DNA from: a virus | DNA: 39,442 nt | Strand: one strand, 5' to 3' | Virus record (IMG/VR): IMGVR_UViG_3300022200_000136 | Location: 1-39,442 of that record | In this document: positions 34,101 to 39,442 of the stretch, piece by piece | Layout: every line of letters starts with the position of its first letter | Position numbering within the stretch: position 1 is the first letter of the stretch | Translations under genes and position numbers: made by a program | The notes under the pieces: generated by a model | What the model was told of the DNA's origin: nothing | Databases searched by the model: none | The model's input: the letters and a program-made list of their open reading frames with translations, nothing else

Positions 34101-35101
34101 ATCTGTCTAATACCACCAAGCTGTTCAACAACCTGAGCGAATCTAATATCGCCCGCCGCAATTCCCGCTCTCTTCAAACCTTCGGAAATAAGCTGAATAG
34201 CTTTATAAGCACCAACGAATTTTCCATCAGCCGTTTCTAGCTCAATGCCTAACTGCTTGAAATATTCAAGGGTTCTAGGTCTCTGTAAACGACCAAAGAT
34301 TGTACGGAAACCAGTAGCGATGGTTTCAGCAGATTCACGGGAGAATGATCTAACAGAAGTGAATAGGGCGATCAATTCATTAATTTGACCACCGGCACTA
34401 GCGAATGCACCGCCCGTTCTCTTAATAGCATCAACGATATCGTCAGCTTCAACAGCATATCTTTTTGTAACGGAGTTGATAGCTTCTAACGAATCCGCCG
34501 CATCATCAATACTTAAACCGAAAGCACTCGTAGTAGCGATCAAAGATTCAGTAGTTGAATCTAAATCACTGAACGTGGCAAGTAATGAAGTTTTAGATAA
34601 TCTTTCGGCACCTTTAAGAGCGTCGTTAAACGAGAAACCTGCCTGTGCAAGAGTTCTAGTTAGTCTAGCAACTTCTGTTTGTGCTACGCCGAATTTCTTA
34701 CTAATACCAATAATCTGATTAGAATAACCCTTAATTTCAGCATTTGATTTATTCGTAACCTGAGCGATCTTAGCCAATTCTGACTCAAACTTAATAGCCT
34801 CCCTTGTAGCTATAGCCAACGTACTAGTAAGCTTGGCAACAGCCGCCGTAATAGCGGCGTATGCCAAATAGTCCTGAGTTCTTAATCTAATAGCCCTCTG
34901 AAAAGCAGACGCTTCCTTAGTGCCTCTCTTTTGAGACTCATTAAGTTTATCTACTTCATCTTTGACTTTTCTGATTTGAGAAACGTCTACTCTATAGTTA
35001 ATGCGATTTAGAGTTTTCTCTATATCACTTTTAACTTTTTGAATACTAGCGTTATTAGCTTGAATATTTAGGCTTGCAGTAAGATTAAAAGCTTGAGCCA
35101 T
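28139..35101 (-). CDS. tail tape measure protein, 2320 aa
   Basis: The longest gene here. Residues about 75-350 match the phage minor-tail/tape-measure domain (FESELAKIAQVT, YSNQIIGISKKFGV, TSAFGLSIDDAADSL, IFGRLQ). Several hydrophobic stretches follow (about 425-450, 1252-1275 and 1313-1345), plus long Gln/Glu/Lys coiled-coil regions. It sets tail length during assembly and is ejected at infection. Three copies of a DTVPAML[TS]PGE block occur near residues 470-500, 960-995 and 1984-2015. Two segments near residues 703-756 and 867-899 each carry an E...D...ExK pattern like a PD-(D/E)XK nuclease (listed separately). It follows the assembly genes and starts after AAGGG. Confidence 0.92.
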   Translation of the reverse strand: MAQAFNLTASLNIQANNASIQKVKSDIEKTLNRINYRVDVSQIRKVKDEVDKLNESQKRGTKEASAFQRAIRLRTQDYLAYAAITAAVAKLTSTLAIATREAIKFESELAKIAQVTNKSNAEIKGYSNQIIGISKKFGVAQTEVARLTRTLAQAGFSFNDALKGAERLSKTSLLATFSDLDSTTESLIATTSAFGLSIDDAADSLEAINSVTKRYAVEADDIVDAIKRTGGAFASAGGQINELIALFTSVRSFSRESAETIATGFRTIFGRLQRPRTLEYFKQLGIELETADGKFVGAYKAIQLISEGLKRAGIAAGDIRFAQVVEQLGGIRQISRVIPLITNFKNAQEALDIANKGVVESDADVIKAKETLAFKLRELEIRFKAVITEFTNTQGFKLLADIFLKGADAAIQFAEGINKLVDSFAPLLPILAVVGGFKLGKFLGGAFKGVSTVTGKHNGGMIQAFARGGYVPGVGNRDTVPAMLTPGEFVIRKSSVNKIGPETLAAMNQNGYAGGGPVSGERAFYGALSASGRPTREFKDFIKNSGAVEPAGSIEKSFNALDTEKKQELINDFNKSSPSSDDKNALQTAYLQDGIVTGLFMQRGEDRSEEITKKIVRNKGESFGSTAFDSVGQVKANIKANLLDTRANKIMTDSIKNSLEESMAFSAESIMAQLDIAPLIDFDEKEAAKKARQSIRTIDTDSIEGFLFEALISTATGAKLNEKGATFDFSSPDKETSGRLAQLFGTDIQGRYLEAKRTFGTDSLTGATNSIGNKILTAIKTGKLKKDDFVFKAAGGEILTSDLRKTSSQGVKTLIKNIRSTPNWQSKDGLSLDYNVIPVDVNKIRSKNQSLLSLVEKYKNQNLSENERGFLFEKIVARKYGLKLNRNNEFLDFPNGEAKSDKKFTPELKGAAYKTILTKTLNQRFGGLRRSFTPKTDHIKAQKRPLSLYLDAQKFAGGGDVEGSDTVPAMLTPGEYVINKKAAKKIGYSNLNKMNKQGVVGYAKGGAVGVQKFAEGGGVLSGIGDISTLYFEFALLVPLFQKLTGVAETLKAKKEEEAEKNKALNESIEEAKKGLNGFADELVNLESELVRSVGQIGGTKGTGRDKKYFGAVGAAEKAGDLTIAENSGSKPKPSGKFAGYAEDAKLQAQINKVTEAYKGQTEELSALNKIKESYSGSLLATKNAVVAFHESMKKGREANVQQYDVIKESIKTTEEKIEAEKAAIEALEAQAGGGRGGRLLDKARDFVKDNKNAIAGGAVALGATLLASNFEAAAKSADEFAQQAIGAGNASEAYNQTIQKVSNEQKASAGKQGAIAGAAALSIFGPLGIAVGGVIGGIIGFTGVLTKVTDLLGISNSEEEKRVAAEAAASQANVNNLNKMTEQYSAQVNTLKKTRKSSLEIAAVYAKQGKSLLNFAKNSKQASLGGSNQESELLRKNLLETYDNLNDQLNEAAQKGLAPNTELQAAYDLLAGKLSSVVTGFDDVVNTDNQFRQSLLQSAEIQKGVLREQAAEFLKGIAVQRTFNQTLLANTDAISASTDLANKRASIADALSGNFSGNRTGLGTSVSDPTQLNTAKVQETLKLIGDKYGPVVQEQINKAKELDKANKTFLKSIEDTGRDIVKDGLVDRSAIEKTVLDAYRSIGAESKGQKLLEDAEKEGVNSLIDFTKLISTVNADLKEESSKLLTPIEEIRKSAEERSQAERRIVTQYQKFVLDLASQKSALLTEFQNITNSLSIVPQSFEDIAAQQKQNANVFSQAGGVNIGGLSITEGSKKLKDELISITAQLKNLETSIDPADAIKSDELAGRANILRKAFDELTNTSSLLGAAQKKQQEILTRKQFAEELTFGGAQQRQQTAQTFQGVNYLARGGSAQDLSEELRSNVFSFLKRFSETNIVGGLTGQDIIDQETKRALLLSGFAPDKVDELIKASVPIEQAQLNELIAIKNSLVNQTAAQYRASGGVVYADSGDLINAPGTMFKPRGTDTVPAMLSPGEFVMRKEAVDRIGVDNLYAMNSGSIYAASGGSVDDMIESLKLSLGNRRVSPRARAAMIQRLTRLSLIRDRQQTLSRTGNVQRPRRVSARQRILQNRRSGSGNFGPSSELGQRQANQNQFPSYDPRTIQEKIKKDREEAALQKRLGGRFVSRNGQRAIFRSSAEDAMPTNYEGIPMMQRYRARQNVQKRAKDSVLDPDTITRKVFSRYSALNMNQREQVGRKSRSPYFNKGGSVYRQSGGSISSGQSGFDMSGFDKFVSSFNRSIDRLSELPRDFTMSIAPVQVTMSVVGADFMNSLQPEMQKIFTEMIQSMMPDLAKKVTQIQKGGF
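29050..29163 (-). repeat. tape measure repeat copy 3 (DTVPAMLSPGE block)
   Basis: Third copy near residue 1984: GTDTVPAMLSPGEFVMRKE, then AVDRIGVDNLYAMNSG. It differs from the others by Ser for Thr before PGE. It lies in the C-terminal third, far from the other two copies. Confidence 0.85.
32114..32233 (-). repeat. tape measure repeat copy 2 (DTVPAMLTPGE block)
   Basis: Second copy (about residues 957-996): GSDTVPAMLTPGEYVINKK, then AAKKIGYSNLNKMNK. It sits right after the second nuclease-like segment, whereas copy 1 sits before the first, so copies 1 and 2 bracket that inserted region. Confidence 0.85.
32387..32509 (-). other. PD-(D/E)XK-like segment 2 inside tape measure
   Basis: Residues about 865-905: RGFLFEKIVARKYGLKL (E873), FLDFPN (D892), GEAK (E897-A-K899). 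It shares the GFLFE start and the G-x-KL step with segment 1, which suggests duplication. The Asp and the ExK are closer together here than in segment 1. Confidence 0.45.
32777..33004 (-). other. PD-(D/E)XK-like segment 1 inside tape measure
   Basis: Residues about 700-775 of the tape measure protein: GFLFE (E709), then FDF with D728, then YLEAK with E754-A-K756. This order (helix Glu, Asp-bearing strand, E-x-K strand) is the active-site layout of PD-(D/E)XK nucleases. It is a pattern match only; no structural comparison could be run. Confidence 0.45.
33593..33694 (-). repeat. tape measure repeat copy 1 (DTVPAMLTPGE block)
   Basis: Within the tape measure protein (about residues 470-503): GNRDTVPAMLTPGEFVIRK followed by SSVNKIG and an AMNQNGYAGGG tail. 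It is one of three copies with the same order: a Gly-rich lead-in, DTVPAML, PGE, a basic helix and an MN-containing end. Such blocks recur in many phage tape measure proteins; their role is not known to me. Confidence 0.85.
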
Positions 35102-35112
35102 AATTTAAACCC

Positions 35113-35940
35113 TTATTTTGTGGTATTTCTCTTTCGTGTTTTTGGCTTTTCTTCTTCCTCTTTTTCTAGTCCTAATCCCAAATCGTCCTCAAACTCCAAG
35201 TCATCAATTACGGAGTCATCAATAAGAGGATTGTTATTAATATCAACGCGGTTTCCGTCTTTATCAATTCTTGACCCGAATGCATCAAGTAGGTTGCCCT
35301 CTAGATCAACCCTTTTTCCTTCAGCGTTTACTAGATAACCTTCTTCGTCTAGAAGTCCAAGTCTCTTTAGAATTCTGTTTTCAACTAGATGGTCTTCGTA
35401 ATCCTCATCAATTCCATACATGTGAGAAGCCAATTTCTCGGCACACTTAATTGCAAAATCGGTTTCCATTTTTTCTTCATAGTCTGACATGGAAGAGAAA
35501 ACCGGCTTTTTGGTCTCATAGTCATAAACGCACGCCGCAACAAAATAACTAAATCTGTCATTGTCGGCACGTCCATCAGCCGTAACACTATCCATTGAGT
35601 TACGAACTGACATTAGGGCCGAAATCTTATCACGGATTTTTTTAAGTTCTATTGACTTGTCTCTTAGCTCACTAGCCTTTGTGTATTCGCGGTTCTTAAT
35701 CTTGAACTCGATGTCGGCACTGAGTTTAATTAACTCCCTGTATTCTTCTTGCTTAGCATCATCCCACAGTCCCTGACGCCTCATATGGTCTTCCAAGCTC
35801 TTTTTTAGAATAGCACCATCCTCAATAGCCTGCTTGAATGATCTGGTATAAACCTTCTGTGCTTCAATGACCATCTTAGAATTCAACTTCTTAATGTATA
35901 AGCGACGACCATCAATTTCAAATACTTTTTCTTCTTGCAT
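35113..35940 (-). CDS. tail assembly chaperone-type protein with heptad Gly repeats
   Basis: A 275-aa acidic protein between the tube and tape measure genes. The N-terminal half (VFEIDGRRLYIKKL, YTRSFKQAIEDGAILKKSLE, GLWDDAKQEEYREL) resembles a family of tail-assembly proteins encoded just before tape measure genes. A helical charged middle follows, then FSYFVAACVYDYETKKPVFSS. Residues 201-242 contain tandem seven-residue units (GxxVDxx). The C-terminus is a Glu/Asp then Lys/Arg tail. The likely job is to chaperone the tape measure or tube during assembly. The start follows AAGGGAA. Confidence 0.6.
   Translation of the reverse strand: MQEEKVFEIDGRRLYIKKLNSKMVIEAQKVYTRSFKQAIEDGAILKKSLEDHMRRQGLWDDAKQEEYRELIKLSADIEFKIKNREYTKASELRDKSIELKKIRDKISALMSVRNSMDSVTADGRADNDRFSYFVAACVYDYETKKPVFSSMSDYEEKMETDFAIKCAEKLASHMYGIDEDYEDHLVENRILKRLGLLDEEGYLVNAEGKRVDLEGNLLDAFGSRIDKDGNRVDINNNPLIDDSVIDDLEFEDDLGLGLEKEEEEKPKTRKRNTTK
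35215..35340 (-). repeat. tandem 7-residue GxxVDxx repeats
   Basis: Codons for residues 201-242 of the 275-aa protein encode units GYLVNAE, GKRVDLE, GNLLDAF, GSRIDKD, GNRVDIN and a final variant NNPLIDD. The period is exactly 21 bases. Gly leads five of the six units and a hydrophobic-then-Asp/Asn pair recurs, as in a small beta solenoid or hairpin series. Confidence 0.8.
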
Positions 35941-35945
35941 TTCCC

Positions 35946-36245
35946 TTATCCTTTTTTAATTGGAATGTTAATATGATACTTGTTCCAAACAACATCATAA
36001 TTTGCTAGTTCGGCTTCTATAGCCCTAATTTGACTGTTACCTTTGTCTAAGATTTCAGATCTCAGCTCTTCATAAATACCTTTGATTATCAACTGCTCCC
36101 TTGTTGGGTCTTCGGAATCTATTCCCCATAGCGGTCCCAGATGATCCTCGATTGAAGCAAGTGCCCCAATCATTGTTGTTTCTATCCGCTTTTTGATTTC
36201 TTTTGAAAGCCTGTTTGCGGACCTCTCGCTGATAATTTTTTCCAT
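35946..36245 (-). CDS. small tail-assembly-region protein, 99 aa
   Basis: A 99-aa helical, charged protein (RSANRLSKEIKKRIETTM, DPTREQLIIKGIYEELRSEIL). It starts in the stop codon of the upstream gene (TAATG) and ends five bases before the next. Position between tube and tape measure suggests an assembly factor, but I recognise no family. Confidence 0.6.
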   Translation of the reverse strand: MEKIISERSANRLSKEIKKRIETTMIGALASIEDHLGPLWGIDSEDPTREQLIIKGIYEELRSEILDKGNSQIRAIEAELANYDVVWNKYHINIPIKKG

Positions 36246-37264
36246 TATCTTTTTCCTTTACTGTTTAGTTGATTGCATTGCATCTGTATAGTGTTTTTAA
36301 CGTGGGTCAAGTCCTTTTCCTTTACCCGACCCTCTTCCGTTAACTGCTTATGTTTTGATTTTAATATTGACTTTGCTTCCGGGTTGTTTAGCGATAGAAT
36401 GTCTTCTTTTTCTTTTTGGTTTCTAACCGGAATAAATAACTCATTTGCATTTCCCGCTGACTGTGGTATCATCTTCTCCGCATCCCGCTGTTTTTGTTCC
36501 TTCTCTCTTTCCCGCTGCTGTTGAATCGCCCAACCGTCCAGTGCTATATTATCTTCTATTATTTCTTGCCTTGGACATTCCATTGATTCATAAACGTTGT
36601 CATAAAACCTTGACCATGAAATCAAAGAAACCTGTTCACCAGTCAAATCATGTGTAGACGGGACGAACAGGTTTGATGAATTTTTAGATGATGCCCATAG
36701 CACTCTCCATTCATTGCTTTTGGCAACATTCCTAATTTTTTCATCCGGTAATAAGCCTTCAAAATATCTTTTTAGTAAGGCGTATACACTAACTTCCCCG
36801 TCCAACAGCGTCTCATTGTTTACATACGATGATTTTTCAAGAAGATAAGTAGTCCTAGCATAGTTCTTCAGTGACTCACACGTTTTGTCGAAAAAAAGAT
36901 TCTTCTCTTCATGAAGTTCGTTTATCAGCTTAACCTGATCATCAATGCTTCTTTTGATGAAGTTCCTTGTTGTTTCAGAGAAAAATTTCTTATAGTAATC
37001 GACCTTCATTTGATCAAGGTCTTCCTGTGATTTCTTTAGTTTGTCTTCCTTCTCTTCTGACCACCATCCATTTTGAGTGGCTAACTTAATCATGTCATCA
37101 TTTGTTAGGACTCCATCGAAAAATGCGTCCTCATACGCTTCTTGTGCTATTACGTCTGAAACCGTTTTGTCTATAACAGAAAACGGTCTAACAAAAATAT
37201 TAAACCGTTTAAACTTGACTATTATGATTCCAGACATTAAGCGATTGATATTATCGCGTTCCAT
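36245..37264 (-). CDS. putative tail assembly protein, 339 aa
   Basis: A 339-aa soluble protein. The N-terminus (SGIIIVKFKRFNIFVRPFSV) is beta-rich and like the start of tail-assembly proteins. A long helical charged middle follows, with WRVLWASSKN and a Gln/Glu/Arg-rich coil (QQQREREKEQKQRDAEK). The segment IPQSAGNANELFIPV is distinctive. It is the first gene after the tail tube and hairpin, in the position where tail assembly chaperones lie. No slippery sequence of the lambda G-GT type is obvious at its end. The start follows TTAGGAA. Confidence 0.6.
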   Translation of the reverse strand: MERDNINRLMSGIIIVKFKRFNIFVRPFSVIDKTVSDVIAQEAYEDAFFDGVLTNDDMIKLATQNGWWSEEKEDKLKKSQEDLDQMKVDYYKKFFSETTRNFIKRSIDDQVKLINELHEEKNLFFDKTCESLKNYARTTYLLEKSSYVNNETLLDGEVSVYALLKRYFEGLLPDEKIRNVAKSNEWRVLWASSKNSSNLFVPSTHDLTGEQVSLISWSRFYDNVYESMECPRQEIIEDNIALDGWAIQQQREREKEQKQRDAEKMIPQSAGNANELFIPVRNQKEKEDILSLNNPEAKSILKSKHKQLTEEGRVKEKDLTHVKNTIQMQCNQLNSKGKR

Positions 37265-37277
37265 TTCCTAATCCGAT

Positions 37278-37309
37278 AGACCAAGGGTCTCCGAAGAGAC
37301 CCGAGGTCT
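37278..37309 (-). terminator. cUUCGg-capped hairpin after the tail tube gene
   Basis: In the minus-strand transcript the sequence reads GGGTCTC-TTCG-GAGACCC: a perfect 7-bp stem closed by the exceptionally stable cUUCGg tetraloop. An outer 5-bp helix (AGACC/GGTCT) continues it across a small AA/GA internal loop. It lies in the 56-base gap 11 bases past the tube stop and before the next gene. No U-run follows, so it may be a processing or mRNA-stabilising element rather than a classical terminator. Abundant T4 transcripts carry similar cUUCGg hairpins between genes. Confidence 0.8.
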
Positions 37310-37320
37310 TCAAAAATTTC

Positions 37321-38526
37321 TTAGAACCAGTTTTTAAAGTAATTATCAGCGGTAAGATTGATAGGATCTCCAGAGTGCAAAACGACGAAATCGTTTGAGT
37401 TGCTCATGCTGTAACTAATTGTTGCGTTACCACCACCAGTATCACCACCACCCCAACTTACACTGTTAACCTTATTCTTGTTTCCGAGCTGGATTACAGT
37501 TGAGTCATCCAAAACAATCTGGATTGAGTGGTCGCTAACGTTTGATGCGTTAGATGAAAGTGCGTCAATGTTATCGCCACCAACAGCAGTTACTTCAAGT
37601 TCTGTACTTACTGAAACCGGGAATGATGGATATCTATTGTATGGAAGTCTGGTTCCCAACTCATTAATCTGCTCACGAGACAACTCTACACTAACGGAGA
37701 ATGAGTTAAGGTGAAGGGTTCCACCGGAAGTAATATAAGAACATAGTGTACTTAATCCAGTTCCTCCCGGTCCTTCAACTCCAGTAGCACCGGGACTTGC
37801 ACCTTCAATAAATGAAGGAACAACAGTTCTGAATACGGTTCCACCAAGAGTAATACCATCGCTACCAATAACAACGTTTTCACGTCTTAGAACGTTTGAG
37901 GTAGCAGTGACAGGAGCGTCATTACCGAAAACGTCTTCTGCAAAAGCATCGATAACCGTTCCGGCAGTTACTAATAGTCCGTCACCATCATTACCAGATA
38001 GCCACTCTTTATCGTTACCAACAAAAGTAACGGATTCAGTAAAGTTTCCATCAGTTGAAAGGTTGTAAGAAACTGAGTTTACGTACATACCTGAGCAGTA
38101 AAGCTCAGCAACACCTGAATTACCGGCCCTAACAGAAGTGTCCGTAGTTAAACCAACAGCCAATCTAACATCGGCCCTTGCATCTCCACGACCAGTAAGT
38201 GTTGGTGTAGACGCATCAACAGTACCTAAATGGTACAATAGGCTATAACCATCAAGAAGTCTTTCCATTGTTACTTCAATGTCTGGAACATCTTCTCTGT
38301 TGTTGTAAAGAGATAGCTGTCCAAGTTCGAAAATTTCTTCTAGGTTAAAGTTTGTGGTAATACCACAACTCTGTAAACCGTGAACGATCATAAGTAGCGT
38401 ATCGCCATTAAGAACGCTTTCTCCCGGTTCCCAGCTATCCACAACGCCTGTAGCACCTAAGTCGCCTACAGCTACGCCCTGCATAGCATAAAACACTCTC
38501 GTGTTTGTATTAGTTGCAAATGCCAT
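37321..38526 (-). CDS. tail tube protein
   Basis: A 401-aa beta-rich protein, Gly/Ser/Thr/Asn-rich with no signal peptide. It begins MAFATNTNTRVFYAMQGVAV and has LQSCGITTNFNLEEIFELGQ, IEVTMERLLDGYSLLYHLG, then YVNSVSYNLSTDGNFTESVTF. These are features I associate with tail tube proteins of large phages, which polymerise into the tail tube around the tape measure. A further beta-rich segment near residues 205-270 and a Gly-rich C-terminus (GGGDTGGGNATISY) suggest added surface domains. Gene order (tube, assembly proteins, tape measure) supports the call. GGAG stands 8 bases before the ATG. Confidence 0.72.
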   Translation of the reverse strand: MAFATNTNTRVFYAMQGVAVGDLGATGVVDSWEPGESVLNGDTLLMIVHGLQSCGITTNFNLEEIFELGQLSLYNNREDVPDIEVTMERLLDGYSLLYHLGTVDASTPTLTGRGDARADVRLAVGLTTDTSVRAGNSGVAELYCSGMYVNSVSYNLSTDGNFTESVTFVGNDKEWLSGNDGDGLLVTAGTVIDAFAEDVFGNDAPVTATSNVLRRENVVIGSDGITLGGTVFRTVVPSFIEGASPGATGVEGPGGTGLSTLCSYITSGGTLHLNSFSVSVELSREQINELGTRLPYNRYPSFPVSVSTELEVTAVGGDNIDALSSNASNVSDHSIQIVLDDSTVIQLGNKNKVNSVSWGGGDTGGGNATISYSMSNSNDFVVLHSGDPINLTADNYFKNWF

Positions 38527-38552
38527 AATTAAAACTCCATATTAAATTTTTA

Positions 38553-38566
38553 GAAAAAGCTTTTTC
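38553..38566. repeat. perfect 14-bp palindrome upstream of tube gene
   Basis: GAAAAAGCTTTTTC lies in the 48-base gap ahead of the tube gene and downstream of the preceding stop. As RNA it gives only a weak A/U stem with a tiny loop. It could be a protein-binding site or chance in AT-rich DNA. Confidence 0.4.
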
Positions 38567-38574
38567 ACAATTAT

Positions 38575-39442
38575 CTATACTCCAAACAAGATACATTCCG
38601 TGGTAACTTTTACAGTTCCAACATGTATGTCTGGAGTGAGAGAATACATAGAATCTATTCGTGAATTTACCAGTCTTATGTGTATTCCGGTATAGGTGCT
38701 AACTAGATCTGGATACCTTAAAGCTCCAGAAACAGGAACACCGCGATAATCCAATGGAAAAGCGTTGTTAGTTGCGACATCATTTAAATCAAAGGAATCA
38801 AAAACTTTCTGGTTTTGCAAACAAATTAGATCAACCAAAAAATCTCTGTCATACATATTATCCGCAACACAATGAAACAAGAAGTCAGTGAAAACAGTTT
38901 GACCGCCACCAAGTTGATAAGGCTCCATTCTTCTGATAGGTGAAACCTCAACACCAATCATTGGTAACTGCTGCCTATTTTCTGACAGAACGGCCCATTC
39001 GCCGCTATTACCAATAAAATTAGCGTCATCGGATCTCTCAGAATTTTTCTGTATCTGAGAAAACCACTGTAATCCATCAACTTTAACTACATTTATATAT
39101 TTATAACTATACTCACATTGAACGTCTGATGATGTTGAAATGGCAGAATCGAAAACAACTCTACCCATAGGATGGTTAATGTGATGTGCATAGGTTCCAG
39201 TTGTCGATACCGGATAAAATGTTCCGCCAACATATACGCCGGAAACTCCGGGATAAGCATTGTCCGTACTTGTTAAAGCACCAACCCCGCTCTCCCAAAC
39301 CCAATTCGCTCTTGCTGATTCCCAAACCTGCCCGTCAGTATATCTTGGATCACTAACTGGTCTCAGCTTATGATCTAATCCATCATAATAGCCCGAACTT
39401 GGAATCTCTACATTTTCAAAATTTGACTTCTCAATAAGCCCG
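38575..39442 (-). CDS. virion structural protein, 5' end outside the window (partial)
   Basis: The minus-strand frame is open from its TAG at 38575 to the window edge, giving at least 289 residues. An internal ATG at 39168 is the first Met in the window, but the reading frame continues upstream with protein-like sequence (GQVWESARANWVW, AYPGVSGVYVGGTFYPV), so 39168 is not the true start. The protein has Tyr/Val-rich strands and Cys residues. The segment around HPMGRVVFDSAIS followed by YSYKYINVVKVDG resembles virion proteins encoded next to tube genes, perhaps a neck or tail-completion component. Family identity is uncertain. Confidence 0.62.
   Translation of the reverse strand, partial: GLIEKSNFENVEIPSSGYYDGLDHKLRPVSDPRYTDGQVWESARANWVWESGVGALTSTDNAYPGVSGVYVGGTFYPVSTTGTYAHHINHPMGRVVFDSAISTSSDVQCEYSYKYINVVKVDGLQWFSQIQKNSERSDDANFIGNSGEWAVLSENRQQLPMIGVEVSPIRRMEPYQLGGGQTVFTDFLFHCVADNMYDRDFLVDLICLQNQKVFDSFDLNDVATNNAFPLDYRGVPVSGALRYPDLVSTYTGIHIRLVNSRIDSMYSLTPDIHVGTVKVTTECILFGV

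Noticed and set aside
28139-35101. Plus-strand ORFs opposite the tape measure gene
   Set aside because: They are short, low-complexity (Leu/Ser/Pro-rich) shadows of the coding strand and lack ribosome sites or recognisable domains.
36230-36260. Programmed frameshift joining the 339-aa and 99-aa tail assembly genes
   Set aside because: The junction is a plain TAATG overlap with AAGGAAAAAGA nearby but no canonical X-XXY-YYZ heptamer, and the downstream ORF has a usable start.
38575-39168. Complete gene starting at ATG 39168
   Set aside because: The minus-strand frame stays open, with protein-like sequence, to the window edge, so the gene is partial and the Met is internal.
1-39442. tRNA genes, CRISPR arrays, integrase or attachment sites
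   Set aside because: Gaps between genes are under 60 bases and none holds a cloverleaf or regular spaced repeats. No integrase-type protein is present.

Overview
This window comes from a tailed double-stranded DNA bacteriophage (Caudoviricetes), probably one with a large genome. The sequence is AT-rich and almost entirely coding, with tiny gaps and many start/stop overlaps. It carries a full replication and recombination set next to a tail-morphogenesis block. No integrase, rRNA, tRNA, CRISPR array or insertion sequence is visible. The host cannot be named from the sequence.

Left half, plus strand (1-20278): one continuous co-directional block. It starts with small unrecognised or DNA-binding proteins. 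Next come a RecA-like recombinase, a VSR-like nuclease, a candidate UvsY-like mediator, a zinc-ribbon protein, a DnaB helicase, a DnaG-type primase, a dNMP kinase and a RecB/Cas4-type nuclease. A bacterial-type DNA polymerase III alpha subunit (DnaE) follows, broken into three reading frames. A LAGLIDADG homing endonuclease sits in the first break. A 52-aa ORF and a DnaQ-like proofreading exonuclease sit in the second. A small sigma factor comes next, then a glycan cassette: a GT-B glycosyltransferase with an inserted zinc ribbon, a Cys-headed GT-A-like protein, a LicC-like nucleotidyltransferase, a CgeB-like protein and two small GT-like pieces. The block ends with a second VSR-like nuclease of homing-endonuclease type, a candidate single-strand annealing protein and a zinc-ribbon protein.

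Right half, minus strand (20280-39442): the tail module, transcribed toward the left block and meeting it stop to stop. In transcription order it holds a structural protein running off the window edge, the tail tube protein, a very stable cUUCGg RNA hairpin, three tail-assembly or chaperone-type genes, a 2320-aa tape measure protein, two large tail/baseplate proteins, a structural protein, an extremely cysteine-rich 569-aa protein and a small zinc-finger protein.

How it fits together: the left block supplies a self-sufficient replisome (helicase, primase, three-part polymerase with its own exonuclease), recombination-dependent replication (RecA-like, mediator, annealing protein, nucleases), nucleotide supply, and a sigma factor that could switch host RNA polymerase to late genes such as the tail module. 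The glycan cassette could decorate virion proteins or DNA. The observations most worth following up are the three-piece DnaE, two PD-(D/E)XK-like nuclease motifs inside the tape measure protein, the cUUCGg hairpin after the tube gene, the zinc-ribbon-bearing glycosylation cassette and the Cys-rich virion protein.
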